A stretch of DNA of 64,000 nucleotides from Wansuia hejianensis. GTDB lineage: Bacteria > Bacillota > Clostridia > Lachnospirales > Lachnospiraceae. Shown here one piece after another: positions 55,179 to 64,000 of this stretch. The stretch is from positions 1,687,501 to 1,751,500 of the forward strand of contig NZ_CP060635.1 in NCBI RefSeq assembly GCF_014337215.1, given 5' to 3'. The notes beneath the pieces are model-generated. The model worked only from the letters and a program-made list of their open reading frames with translations. It ran no database searches and was not told the DNA's origin. Numbering within the stretch: position 1 is the first letter of the stretch; the number at the start of each line of letters is the position of its first letter. The position numbers and the translations under genes were made by a program.

Positions 55179-55227
55179 ACAGAGAAAGATCCGCCGGCCT
55201 TCTCTTACCCGGCGGATCTTTCTCTGT
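55179..55227. terminator. bidirectional terminator between convergent operons
   Basis: A perfect 19-bp inverted repeat (arm ACAGAGAAAGATCCGCCGG) with an 11-nt loop. It lies between the carrier operon and fbp and has no long T run, but the stem is unusually stable. Confidence 0.8.
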
Positions 55228-55233
55228 CCTCGC

Positions 55234-57186
55234 TCATGGTTTTTCAATAATCAGGCCGCTCCGGTACGCCGCCAGCAGCTCTTCCAGCTCTTCAATCCTC
55301 TCCTTCAGTGCTTTCCCGTTATCCGTATCCCCCACATGCATCCGGTGGGGAGCCATTTCCACCATGATCCGCTCCGAATGGATATCCGTCTCATTGGCTA
55401 TTGCTTCTTCCGCGGAGGTAAAAGGCTTGTGAGCCACAAGCATCATCCCATAGGAATTATAAATCAGCGTATAACCCGCGATCCCGGTTTTAGCCTGGTA
55501 AGCTTTGGAAAATCCCCCGTCGATGACCAGCACCTTGCCGCCGCATTTCACAGGACTCTCTCCCGCACATTGAAGTACAGGCACATGGCCGTTGACGATA
55601 TGGCCGTCACTGCCCAGGCCAAATTCCCTGAGGATACGGTTCATAACCTTCTCATCATTCTGCTTGGAATAGTAAGGATTCTTTTTCTCCACATGCGTCG
55701 CCGGATCCGCCAGAAAATACCGCTCAAAGGTAGCCATTTTGTCCTTGCCGAACAGAGGGGAATTCCGGTTGCTCCAGATGAACCAGAGAATATCCCTGCC
55801 CTTTTCCCTCTCCGTATCATCAATGGCGAAAAACGCCTTGCGGACGTACATCTCCAAAATATCATACAAAGCCTTTCCCGAGTAATTCTTGCCATATATG
55901 TTGACCTTCACGAATTTCCCGTTCTCATCCATGGGCAGGCAGCCATGATACAGGAGATTGTTATTGAATACCTTGTAGAGGCTCCCTTTATTCAGCAACA
56001 GGTTCATGTGCTGCTGCAGCTTCTCACACTGCTCAAAGGCTGACTGAAGCCTTTCAATCACATTTTTCTCCATCTCCGTCAGCTTATAGGGATTCTTCGG
56101 GTCAATGGTGGGAAAATTGGTATCCAGCATGGGATATGTCTCTCCGTCCAGAAGAATGGTTCCCTTTTCATAATCGATCTTGTCCAGCAATCGCCTCTCT
56201 TCCATAGCGAAGCTTTTTCGTCTTGCGATCAGCTGGCCTTCCAGCTTAAACTGAATAATCGTAATCGCCTTATGCATCTTCATATTCAGCTCATCTTCCG
56301 CCTTGTTGTAATTGGCCTCTCCTTTAATCTTAAACAACGTGCAGGGATCATCCTTATATACCTCCAGGGCCAGCGTAGCCAGCGGCAGCATATTAATGCC
56401 GTATCCGTCCTCCAGGATGTCCAGATTACCGTATCTCGCACAGTTTCTGAGGACAGTGGCAATACACGCCTGCTGGCCCGAAGCGGCGCCCATCCACAGG
56501 ATATCGTGATTTCCCCACTGGATGTCCAGCGTGTGATAATTCAACAGCTTATCCATGATCCTGTCCGGTCCCGGCCCCCTGTCGTATATATCGCCCAGGA
56601 TATGCAAGTGGTCGATGACCAGCCGCTGGATCAGCTCGCTGAGAGCCACGATAAATTCCTCCGCGCGGCCGATGTTGATGATGGTATCCACAATCGCGTT
56701 GTAATAAGCCTCCTTGTCCAACACCTCAGATTTTTCCGTTATCAGCTCTTCTATGACATAGGCAAAATCCTTCGGCAAAGCTTTCCTTACCTTAGAACGG
56801 GTATATTTGGAAGCCACGGTCTTGCAGATCTCAATCAGCCGGTACAGAGTAATCCGGTACCAGTCGTCCATATGCTTTTCCTTTTTAGCCACCAGATCCA
56901 TCTTTTCCTTCGGATAATAGATCAGAGTCGCCAGCGCATTCTTATCGGCGGCGCTCAGCGTGTGGCCGAACACGTCGTCTATCTTCTTTTTCACAGAACC
57001 GGAACCATTTTTCAGCACGTGGGAAAATGCTTCATATTCTCCGTGGATATCTGTAATAAAATGCTCCGTGCCTTTGGGCAGGTTCAGTATGGACTGCAGG
57101 TTGATGATCTCTGTCGACGCCTTCGCAATGGTGGGGTACAGCTCCGCCAGCCTCTGCAGATAACGCAGTTCCAAATGTTCTTTCAT
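55234..57186 (-). CDS. fbp: fructose-1,6-bisphosphatase class III
   Basis: A 650-residue cytosolic enzyme of gluconeogenesis, the Firmicutes-type Fbp of the calcineurin-like phosphatase group. Metal-binding motifs FITDIHGEYEAF, LGDIYDRGPGPDRI and QWGNHDILWMGA are complete, as is the C-terminal GHVPV and VIDGGFSKAYQ. Full length for the class. Follows polC by 33 nt. Confidence 0.95.
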   Translation of the reverse strand: MKEHLELRYLQRLAELYPTIAKASTEIINLQSILNLPKGTEHFITDIHGEYEAFSHVLKNGSGSVKKKIDDVFGHTLSAADKNALATLIYYPKEKMDLVAKKEKHMDDWYRITLYRLIEICKTVASKYTRSKVRKALPKDFAYVIEELITEKSEVLDKEAYYNAIVDTIINIGRAEEFIVALSELIQRLVIDHLHILGDIYDRGPGPDRIMDKLLNYHTLDIQWGNHDILWMGAASGQQACIATVLRNCARYGNLDILEDGYGINMLPLATLALEVYKDDPCTLFKIKGEANYNKAEDELNMKMHKAITIIQFKLEGQLIARRKSFAMEERRLLDKIDYEKGTILLDGETYPMLDTNFPTIDPKNPYKLTEMEKNVIERLQSAFEQCEKLQQHMNLLLNKGSLYKVFNNNLLYHGCLPMDENGKFVKVNIYGKNYSGKALYDILEMYVRKAFFAIDDTEREKGRDILWFIWSNRNSPLFGKDKMATFERYFLADPATHVEKKNPYYSKQNDEKVMNRILREFGLGSDGHIVNGHVPVLQCAGESPVKCGGKVLVIDGGFSKAYQAKTGIAGYTLIYNSYGMMLVAHKPFTSAEEAIANETDIHSERIMVEMAPHRMHVGDTDNGKALKERIEELEELLAAYRSGLIIEKP

Positions 57187-57219
57187 GCTCCCTTACCTCC
57201 GTATTCAGTAATTTCTGTC

Positions 57220-60200
57220 TCATTGAAAATCAAACAGGGAAATCTGGTTTGACTCTGGCAGATCACCGAAGATTCCCAGATCACTCATCAGGTCAATGAC
57301 GGTCTTACTGACCTTCGTCCGGTTCCTGAAGTCATCCTTCGACAGGAATTTTCCGTCCCTGGCAGCCAGAACCACAGCGTCAGCCGCCTTATCCCCCAGG
57401 CCTTCAATCGTATCCAAAGCAGGCATCAGCTTGTCGCCCACGATCTGGAACCGGTGAGCCTTGGCCTCGTATAAGTCCACAGGTACGAACTCATACCCGC
57501 GGGCGTACATCTCCTGCACGATTTTCATATCTTTATACGTATCCTGCTCCTTCTTCGACAGTGTATCCCAGCGCTTCTGGTATTCCTCCATGTAGTATTC
57601 CAGACGTTCTCTCCCCATGCACATCAGCTCGTAGGAGAACGCCGAGGCACGGATCGAAAAGTAAGCTGCGTAATAGGCCAGCGGCTGATAGATTTTATAC
57701 CAGGCGATCCTGTATGCCATCATGACATAGGCCGCCGCGTGAGCCTTCGGGAACATATATTTAATCTTCTTACAGGACCAGATGTACCAGTCCGGCACAT
57801 CATGGGCCTTCATCTCCTTCTCCCATTCCGGTTTCAGGCCCTTGCCCTTGCGGACACTCTCCATGATTGTAAAAGCCAGCTCACTTTCCAGATTCTTCTG
57901 GATCAGATAGGTCATAATATCATCACGGGTACAGATTGCCGTAGATATCGTTGCTTTCCCTTCTTCAATCAGAGTCTGCGCGTTGCCCAGCCACACGTCG
58001 GTACCGTGGGACAGGCCGGAAATCCGTATCAGATCGGAAAAAGACTGAGGCTTCGTATCCTGAAGCATCTGAATGACGAAATCCGTGCCGAATTCCGGGA
58101 TGCCCAGACATCCCAGGGGACAGCCGCCGATATCCGAAGGCTGTATCCCCAAAGCTTCTGTACTTTTAAACAGTGACATGACCCTCTGCTCATCCAGTGG
58201 CACCGCCGTAGCATCTGTCCCCGTCAGATCCTCCAGCATACGGATCATCGTAGGGTCATCGTGTCCCAGAATATCCAGCTTCAGCAGATTGGAGTCAATA
58301 GAATGGTAATCAAAATGAGTCGTCACGATATCGGTCGTATTATCATTGGCGGGATGCTGGACCGGCGTAAAGGAATTAATGTCCTCACCGAAGGGAAGCA
58401 CGATAATCCCGCCGGGATGCTGCCCGGTCGTCCTCCGGATTCCGGTACACCCCCCTACGATGCGGTCAATCTCACAGTTCCTCTTGTGGACCCCCCTCTC
58501 CTCGTAATAATTCTTCACATAGCCAAACGCTGTTTTATCCGCCAGCGTGCCGATGGTTCCCGCCCGGAAGGTCTGCCCGGCGCCAAAGATTACCTCCGTA
58601 TATTTGTGGGCCTTACTCTGGTATTCACCGGAAAAATTCAGGTCTATATCCGGCTCTTTATTTCCCTTAAATCCCAGAAAGGTCTCAAAGGGAATGTCAA
58701 ATCCCAGCTTCTGCAGCGGCTTCCCGCAGACGGGACAGTTCTTGTCCGGCATATCGCAGCCTGCACGGCCCGCATATGCCCTGACCTCTTCCGAATCAAA
58801 ATCAACATAATGACAGGATTCACAGAGATAGTGAGGGCTGAGCGGATTCACCTCCGTGATCCCGGCCATGGTAGCCACAAAAGAAGATCCTACCGAACCC
58901 CGGGAGCCAACCAGATACCCGTCCTCATTGGACTTCCACACCAGCTTCTGCGCGATGATGTACATAACCGCGTAGCCGTTGGAAATGATCGAATTCAGCT
59001 CCCGTTCCAGCCGCGCTTCCACAATCCCGGGAAGCTTCTCCCCATATAATTCATGGGCCCGATTGTAACAGATATCCCTCAGATCCTGGTCGGAGTTCTC
59101 AATAACAGGGGGGAATTTTCCATTCCGGATCGGAGATATCTTCTCACACTGGTCTGCGATCATCTGAGGGTTGTGGATGACAATTTCCTGTGCCTTCTCG
59201 CTGCCCAGATAGGAGAATTCCTCCAGCATCTCCTCCGTCGTCCGCAGATAGAGGGGCGCCTGCTGGTCTGCATCGTCAAAGCCTTTGCCATACATGATGA
59301 TACGGCGATAGACCTCATCCCTTGGGTCCATGAAATGTACGTCACAGGTTGCCACCACCGGCTTCCGGAATTGCTCTCCCAGCTTGACGATTTTCCGGTT
59401 CAGATCTCTGATATCATTTTCGTTTTTTACGACCTCATTGTTATCGTCCCGGATCATAAACGCATTGTTGCCCACCGGCTGGATTTCCAGATAATCGTAG
59501 AAATCAACAATTCTCGCGATTTCCGGCTCAGGCACTCCCCGAAGCAAAGCCTGATACAATTCTCCGGCCTCACAGGCCGATCCGATCATCAGCCCCTCCT
59601 GGTATTTCAAATACAGGCTCTTGGGCATCCTGGGGCGGCGGTTATAATACTTCAGATGAGATTCCGATACCAGCCTGTAAAGGTTCACACGCCCCGTCTC
59701 ACCCTTGGCCAGAACAATCGCATGGTAAGTGGGGAGCTTCCGGACCGTATTCTCTGAGACGGCTCCCTCTTCATTCAGCCGGTCCAGATCTGTAATATCC
59801 CGCTCCTTCAGCATATGTACGAATTTCACGAAAATCTCTGCCGTACAGGCGGCATCGTCCACCGCCCGGTGGTGGTTGTCCAGGGGCACGCCTACCGCCT
59901 TAGCCACCGTATCCAGCTTAAAACGGTTCAGTCCCGGCAGCAGATAGCGCGCCATGGCCACCGTGTCCGCCACGGTGAACTCCTGCTGGATTCCCAGATC
60001 CTCACAGTTCTTCTCGATAAAGCTCATATCAAAGCCCGCATTATGGGCGACCATCACGGCCCCACGGCAGAAGGACAGGAAATCTGGAAGCACCCGGTCA
60101 ATGGTGGGCGCCGGAAGCACCATATTGTCATTGATCCCTGTCAGGTTCTCAATCCGGAAAGGAATTGGGACTTCAGGATTCACGAAGGTAGAAAAACGTT

Positions 60201-61743
60201 CCGTTATTTTCCCCTCCTCCACCCGCACAGCTCCTATCTCTATGATCTTACAGCTCATGGGTGAAAAACCCGTCGTCTCAATGTCAAAGACCACAAAAGG
60301 ATCATCCAGGCTCTGCCCTCTGCTCCCGGTCACAATCCCCTTCAGATCGTCCACCAGGTACGCCTCCATCCCGTAAATCACTTTAAAGGGCGCGGAAATC
60401 TTTTTCAGTTCATCCTTTGTGACCTCCGGATGCTCTTCCTGATATCTGGCACGGTACTTATTGTCAATGTCCTCCATGGCATGATTCGCCTCCGGAAATG
60501 CCTGCACAACCCCATGATCCGTGATCGCAATGGCCGGATGGCCCCATTCGTAGGCGCGCTTTACCAGAGCCGCCGCATCGGTCACGCCGTCCATATCGCT
60601 CATTTTCGTATGGCAGTGCAGCTCCACCCGTTTTATCGGGCTGTTGTCGTGGCGTCCCTCCCGGAAACCGGATATTTTCCGGATGCCCCACACTGACGTG
60701 ATTGTCAGCTCATGATCAAAAGCGTCTGTCATGACCTTGCCCTTCACTTTGACAAAGGTGCCTTTTTTCAAAACGCCGGACATTTCCTTGATCTGTTCTG
60801 CCTTTACAAATATCTTAACCACGATGGTATCCGTATCATCCGTCACTGAAAAAATCAAAATTCCTCTCTCATTTCTCAATTCACGGCTGTCAAAGCTCAA
60901 TATCTCGCCCCGGATGACCACATCTCCTATGGCCCCTTCAATACTGTCTATGGGAACGCTGTCATCTTCAAAATCTCTTCCGTACAGCACATCCGGGCTG
61001 GCAGAGCGCTTCAGCGGCAGATCATCCTTACTGCCTCCCCGCCGGCTTTTTCCATGAGTCCTGGTATTCTTCCTTCCGCCGGAAGCCTCTTTTTCTTCCT
61101 GCTTCCCCTGGTTACCCTGCTGTTCCTCCTCCGCCAGCTTCGTATGCTCCGCCACGTGGCGGGCAGCCGCCCGCATCTGAAGCTCACTGTCCTGCAATAC
61201 CCTGCTGTTCTCCCTCTGATAGAATTCCATCCGGATCTTCAGCGGCAGCCCGCAGCGCTCATTAAACACCTTTTCCAATATGCGGTACAGCTCGTCTTCC
61301 TTCTCATGGGCGATGACGGAATCATTCAGCTCCAAAACCATGGAATCCTCTGCCGGGAAGGAGATCCGCGCCGTACGAAAGAGATGGAACAGCAGCACAT
61401 TATAATTTTTCAGTTCCAGCAAAATGCTTGAACGGTACACCTCTAACAGGCGTTCCGGTGTATACTGCCTGGAAAGATAGAATTTTTCAATTATCTTTAC
61501 CCGCAGCGGCGCACCTGAAAAAAGCTGGCTTCTGATCTCTTCCTCCAGCCTGTATATGTACTTTTTGTGAATCCACTGGCTGCTCACCACATAGACTCTC
61601 AGCAGATCTTTCTTTTTGTTAATGGAAACCCGCGCCACCTGCATCGTCCCCAGAAGCTCTGCCAGCTCTCCCTCAGCCTCCAGCCGGGGAAATACAGCCA
61701 TAAAATCTTTACCGGTAACATCCATAAATACTTTTAACCTCAT
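57220..61743 (-). CDS. polC: DNA polymerase III alpha subunit, PolC type
   Basis: The Gram-positive replicative polymerase, 1507 residues. Order: N-terminal domain; OB domain (IEGAIGDVVIRGEILSFDSRE, about 265-340); PHP start RVELHCHTKMSDMDGV; DEDD proofreading exonuclease VVFDIETTGFSP near 485 with VAHNAGFDMSF; rest of PHP; a zinc-binding segment CESCHY...CPVCGK; polymerase palm EPDIDLNFSGEYQ. The start is uncertain: an ATG six codons downstream (MDVTGKDF) has GAGG upstream, while the first has only a weak site. It sits 18 nt after ispG. Confidence 0.96.
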   Translation of the reverse strand: MRLKVFMDVTGKDFMAVFPRLEAEGELAELLGTMQVARVSINKKKDLLRVYVVSSQWIHKKYIYRLEEEIRSQLFSGAPLRVKIIEKFYLSRQYTPERLLEVYRSSILLELKNYNVLLFHLFRTARISFPAEDSMVLELNDSVIAHEKEDELYRILEKVFNERCGLPLKIRMEFYQRENSRVLQDSELQMRAAARHVAEHTKLAEEEQQGNQGKQEEKEASGGRKNTRTHGKSRRGGSKDDLPLKRSASPDVLYGRDFEDDSVPIDSIEGAIGDVVIRGEILSFDSRELRNERGILIFSVTDDTDTIVVKIFVKAEQIKEMSGVLKKGTFVKVKGKVMTDAFDHELTITSVWGIRKISGFREGRHDNSPIKRVELHCHTKMSDMDGVTDAAALVKRAYEWGHPAIAITDHGVVQAFPEANHAMEDIDNKYRARYQEEHPEVTKDELKKISAPFKVIYGMEAYLVDDLKGIVTGSRGQSLDDPFVVFDIETTGFSPMSCKIIEIGAVRVEEGKITERFSTFVNPEVPIPFRIENLTGINDNMVLPAPTIDRVLPDFLSFCRGAVMVAHNAGFDMSFIEKNCEDLGIQQEFTVADTVAMARYLLPGLNRFKLDTVAKAVGVPLDNHHRAVDDAACTAEIFVKFVHMLKERDITDLDRLNEEGAVSENTVRKLPTYHAIVLAKGETGRVNLYRLVSESHLKYYNRRPRMPKSLYLKYQEGLMIGSACEAGELYQALLRGVPEPEIARIVDFYDYLEIQPVGNNAFMIRDDNNEVVKNENDIRDLNRKIVKLGEQFRKPVVATCDVHFMDPRDEVYRRIIMYGKGFDDADQQAPLYLRTTEEMLEEFSYLGSEKAQEIVIHNPQMIADQCEKISPIRNGKFPPVIENSDQDLRDICYNRAHELYGEKLPGIVEARLERELNSIISNGYAVMYIIAQKLVWKSNEDGYLVGSRGSVGSSFVATMAGITEVNPLSPHYLCESCHYVDFDSEEVRAYAGRAGCDMPDKNCPVCGKPLQKLGFDIPFETFLGFKGNKEPDIDLNFSGEYQSKAHKYTEVIFGAGQTFRAGTIGTLADKTAFGYVKNYYEERGVHKRNCEIDRIVGGCTGIRRTTGQHPGGIIVLPFGEDINSFTPVQHPANDNTTDIVTTHFDYHSIDSNLLKLDILGHDDPTMIRMLEDLTGTDATAVPLDEQRVMSLFKSTEALGIQPSDIGGCPLGCLGIPEFGTDFVIQMLQDTKPQSFSDLIRISGLSHGTDVWLGNAQTLIEEGKATISTAICTRDDIMTYLIQKNLESELAFTIMESVRKGKGLKPEWEKEMKAHDVPDWYIWSCKKIKYMFPKAHAAAYVMMAYRIAWYKIYQPLAYYAAYFSIRASAFSYELMCMGRERLEYYMEEYQKRWDTLSKKEQDTYKDMKIVQEMYARGYEFVPVDLYEAKAHRFQIVGDKLMPALDTIEGLGDKAADAVVLAARDGKFLSKDDFRNRTKVSKTVIDLMSDLGIFGDLPESNQISLFDFQ

Positions 61744-61761
61744 CCCTGCCGGTACAGCAGC

Positions 61762-62817
61762 TTATCTCTGCCAGTGCAACAGCTCTTCCCGCAGGGCTTC
61801 CACAAGCTCGCCCTCCGGGACTTTCCTGACAATCTCGCCCTTCTTAATCAGCAGCCCGACGCCTTTGCCGCCGGCAATTCCGATATCCGCCTCCCTGGCC
61901 TCACCCGGCCCGTTAACCACGCAGCCCATGACGGCCACCTTGATATCCAGCGGGATCTCCTGGACCATGGTTTCCACCTGGTTGGCCAGGCCGATCAGGT
62001 CTATCTGCGTCCTGCCGCAGGTCGGACAGGAAACCACCTCAATGCCGCCCTTCCGCAGCCCCAGCGTCTTCAGAATCCGCTTGGCGGATTTGACCTCCTC
62101 CAGCGGATCGCCGGTCAGAGACACCCGGACCGTATCCCCGATCCCCTGATACAGAATGATACCCAATCCCACAGCCGACTTAATATTGCCGGAATAGAGT
62201 GTCCCCGCCTCCGTGATCCCCACATGAAGCGGGTGATCTGTCCTGGAGGCAATCAGTTCATGGGCACGGGCGCACATCATCACATCTGAGGCTTTGATAC
62301 TGATCACTAGATTGTCATAACCCATATCCTCGATCAAAGCAGCTTGATTCAAGGCGCTTTCCACTAGCCCTTCCGCTGTCACCCCGCCATACTTCTCCAG
62401 AAGCTCCTTTTCCAGCGATCCGCTGTTGACACCTACCCGAATAGGGATATTCCGCTCTTTGGCTGCCTCCGTCACAGCACGCACCCTCTCACGGCTCCCG
62501 ATATTGCCCGGATTGATCCTGATTTTATCGGCTCCATGTCTGATAGCAGCCAGGGCCAGCTTATAGTCAAAATGAATATCAGCCACAAGCGGAATGGAAA
62601 TTCTCTTCCGTATCTCTTTCAGCGCTTCCGCCGCCTCCATGGTGGGCACTGCGCAGCGGATGATATCACAGCCCGCCGCCTCCAACGCCCGGATCTGAGC
62701 CACAGTAGCCTCTACCTGTTCCGTCTTCGTATTGGTCATAGACTGGATCAGTATGGGATTCCCCCCGCCGATCAGCCTGTTCCCTATTTTTACAACCTTT
62801 GTCCTTGTCCTCTCCAT
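61762..62817 (-). CDS. ispG: 4-hydroxy-3-methylbut-2-enyl diphosphate synthase IspG
   Basis: A 351-residue [4Fe-4S] enzyme of the MEP isoprenoid pathway, using MEcPP. TIM barrel with IQSMTNTKTEQVEATV and VADIHFDYKLAL, then the C-terminal cluster domain with CPTCGRTQIDL and GCVVNGPGEA, giving the three cysteines. AAAGGA is right for the ATG at 62817; the 21-residue longer frame overlaps a terminator. Followed closely by polC. Confidence 0.95.
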   Translation of the reverse strand: MERTRTKVVKIGNRLIGGGNPILIQSMTNTKTEQVEATVAQIRALEAAGCDIIRCAVPTMEAAEALKEIRKRISIPLVADIHFDYKLALAAIRHGADKIRINPGNIGSRERVRAVTEAAKERNIPIRVGVNSGSLEKELLEKYGGVTAEGLVESALNQAALIEDMGYDNLVISIKASDVMMCARAHELIASRTDHPLHVGITEAGTLYSGNIKSAVGLGIILYQGIGDTVRVSLTGDPLEEVKSAKRILKTLGLRKGGIEVVSCPTCGRTQIDLIGLANQVETMVQEIPLDIKVAVMGCVVNGPGEAREADIGIAGGKGVGLLIKKGEIVRKVPEGELVEALREELLHWQR

Positions 62818-62825
62818 CCCGAATC

Positions 62826-62864
62826 CTTTCAAAGAAAGACGGAAGCCGCTTTCTATCTTCCGTC
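62826..62864 (-). terminator. intrinsic terminator ahead of ispG
   Basis: On the minus strand GACGGAAG (62857-62864) and CTTCCGTC (62838-62845) form an 8-bp stem followed by TTTCTTT, directly upstream of the ispG ribosome site. It ends the thyA-folA transcript or limits read-through into ispG. Confidence 0.65.
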
Positions 62865-62984
62865 CTCCAGCCTGTTCCAATCATCCGATTTTATGATCCT
62901 GGCGGCAGACATGCCTTCGTCCAGCCTCATTTCAACCCGCTGATACCTTGAGAAACAGTGCGGGCTGCTCCCCTGTCCACCAGG
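62853..62984 (-). other. short open frame between folA and ispG
   Basis: A frame of 43 codons with sense-like composition, RYQRVEMRLDEGMSAARIIK and a polar end, opening after a TGA with an internal ATG (25 codons). No ribosome site stands out and I do not recognise the peptide. It may be the end of a lost gene or simply leader DNA. Confidence 0.2.
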
Positions 62985-62991
62985 TCAGCTA

Positions 62992-63492
62992 TTACAGCTT
63001 GCCTGCCTTGCGGATATACTTTCTGAATGTAAATTCTATGTCAAAGCAGGTCTGCTCCTCGCTCTCCTCCGCCAGTCTCCACTCAGGCATTTCATCCAGA
63101 TTGGGAAACCATGTGTCCGCCTGATAAGCGAAATCAATCTTGGTCACATAGGCAGTATCGCAATACGGCAGCAGCATTTCATAAACTGCTCCGCCGCCGA
63201 TCACATAGACATCCTGTGTGTCATACTGTTTTACTTCTTCCAGAAGCGCCTCCCGGCTGTGAACCAGCACCGCGCCCGGCGCCTGGTAGCTCTCATCCCT
63301 GGTCAGCACAATATTCACACGATTCTTCAGCGGCAGCCCGCCAGGAAAGCTCTCCAATGTCTTCCTTCCCATTACAACCACATGGCCGGAGGTTTTCTGA
63401 CGGAAAAATTTCATGTCGGAAGGTATGCTGATCAGAAGCTTATTCTGATAGCCGATCCCCCAATTCCTGTCGGCCGATAAGATAGCATTCAT
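62992..63492 (-). CDS. folA: dihydrofolate reductase
   Basis: A 166-residue enzyme reducing dihydrofolate with NADPH: NAILSADRNWGIGYQNKLL, catalytic acidic residue in IPSDMKFFRQKT, VVMGRKTLESFPGGLPL, YVIGGGAVYEMLLPYCD. The start at 63492 follows AGGAGG; a 6-residue longer frame is rejected. Forms an operon with thyA upstream, as is usual since ThyA produces dihydrofolate. Confidence 0.94.
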   Translation of the reverse strand: MNAILSADRNWGIGYQNKLLISIPSDMKFFRQKTSGHVVVMGRKTLESFPGGLPLKNRVNIVLTRDESYQAPGAVLVHSREALLEEVKQYDTQDVYVIGGGAVYEMLLPYCDTAYVTKIDFAYQADTWFPNLDEMPEWRLAEESEEQTCFDIEFTFRKYIRKAGKL

Positions 63493-63525
63493 GCTTAAAG
63501 TCCTCCTCACCTCAATTCCGTCTCT

Positions 63526-64000
63526 TTACACAGCGATCGGAATGTTTTTGATCTGGGGGCCTGTCACGTAATTTTCCACAGACAGGTCATCTACGGTGAA
63601 ATCATAAAAACTCCGGATCTCAGGATTCAGCCTCACCACCGGCGCGTCATGGGTCTCCCGGCTGATCAGTTCCTTAACCAGCGGAATATGCCGGTCATAG
63701 ATATGCGCATCCGCAATCACATGGAGCAGTTCCCCGGCTTCCATTCCGCTGACCTGGGCAAACATCATGAGCAGCAGCGCATACTGGCAGACATTCCAGT
63801 TATTCGCAGCCAGTACGTCCTGGGAACGCTGATTCAGAACCGCATTCAGAGTGAGCCGGGGGCTGTCCGGCTTCTTCGTCACATTAAAAGTCATGGAATA
63901 AGCACAGGGATACAGAGCCATCTCATGCAAATCCTGATGCACATATATATTCGTCATGATCCTCCGGCTGTAAGGATTATTCTCCAAATCATACAGCACC
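63526..64000 (-). CDS. thyA: thymidylate synthase, C-terminal part (runs off the window)
   Basis: The last 157 residues of ThyA; the start lies beyond the right edge. Visible: LNQRSQDVLAANNWNVCQYALLLMMFAQ, matching the RSxDxxLGxPFN region in a variant form, and IADAHIYDRHIP (dUMP-binding D.H.Y). The active-site segment reads YPCAYSMTFNV, keeping the Cys but lacking the following His of common ThyA, so it belongs to a divergent clade. Makes dTMP from dUMP. Confidence 0.85.
   Translation of the reverse strand, partial: VLYDLENNPYSRRIMTNIYVHQDLHEMALYPCAYSMTFNVTKKPDSPRLTLNAVLNQRSQDVLAANNWNVCQYALLLMMFAQVSGMEAGELLHVIADAHIYDRHIPLVKELISRETHDAPVVRLNPEIRSFYDFTVDDLSVENYVTGPQIKNIPIAV

Noticed and set aside
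57739..61431. Several plus-strand open frames opposite polC
   Set aside because: Shadows of polC; His/Arg/Ser-rich translations without ribosome sites.
62862..62995. Riboswitch or T-box upstream of ispG
   Set aside because: No T-box AGGGTGG-type sequence or known riboswitch core is visible; only a simple terminator hairpin.

Overview
The window looks like a chromosome segment of a spore-forming, gut-type Clostridia, most likely Lachnospiraceae. The reasons are a PolC-type replicase, class III fructose-bisphosphatase, YhaM and MutS2, strong GGAGG ribosome sites, a collagen-like exosporium-type protein, and a conjugative element of the Tn1549/CD1110 style. No tRNA, rRNA or CRISPR array was seen.

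Layout. 1-3.6 kb: TrmO fragment, esterase, then a glycosyltransferase plus collagen-like surface protein pair arranged like C. difficile sgtA-bclA3. 3.6-5.5 kb: AT-rich patch with a truncated, frameshifted ABC permease, a GNAT gene and a GNAT fragment. 5.5-10.6 kb: PucR-type regulator divergent from an operon of a UroD-fold protein, an MFS transporter and an amino-acid-type permease. 10.6-14.3 kb: MFS exporter and its TetR repressor with matching palindromic operators, a Cdd1 protein and a Gfo/Idh/MocA oxidoreductase. 14.3-18.3 kb: a run of decayed genes (AmmeMemoRadiSam system with an in-frame 39-bp repeat, a Na+/H+ antiporter with a stop codon, a KilA-N remnant), with one apparently intact HNH nuclease gene among them.

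18.4-38.4 kb is an integrative conjugative element inserted in the 3' part of rlmD. It carries a large serine recombinase, MazF-like toxin, sigma-like regulator, a nine-gene arsenic operon (arsR2, ArsP-like permease, ferredoxin, thioredoxin, arsR1, acr3, arsD, arsA, arsC) and part of a type IV secretion module (CHAP hydrolase, sortase B, VirB4, PrgI, VirB6-like, Maff2 pilin-like). The coupling protein is cut by a group II intron, which is itself cut by an IS3-family element. Relaxase and the rest of the transfer genes are missing, so the element is probably not self-transmissible although its recombinase looks intact.

38-47 kb holds housekeeping genes: rlmD with an element-derived C-terminal tail, yhaM, an HtrA-like protein lacking the usual catalytic residues, mutS2 and a two-component system. 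47-55 kb: two FCD-type GntR regulators, an arylamine N-acetyltransferase, two near-identical UroD-fold genes around a GPH-type transporter with TGTATAC operator-like sites upstream, and a MatC-like carboxylate carrier. 55-64 kb: fbp, polC, ispG, folA and a partial thyA, all on the minus strand.

I find no clearly new defence or biosynthetic system. The least described parts are the UroD-fold/transporter operons, the redox proteins with extra cysteine clusters in the arsenic operon, and the exchange of C-terminal coding tails between rlmD and the element recombinase.
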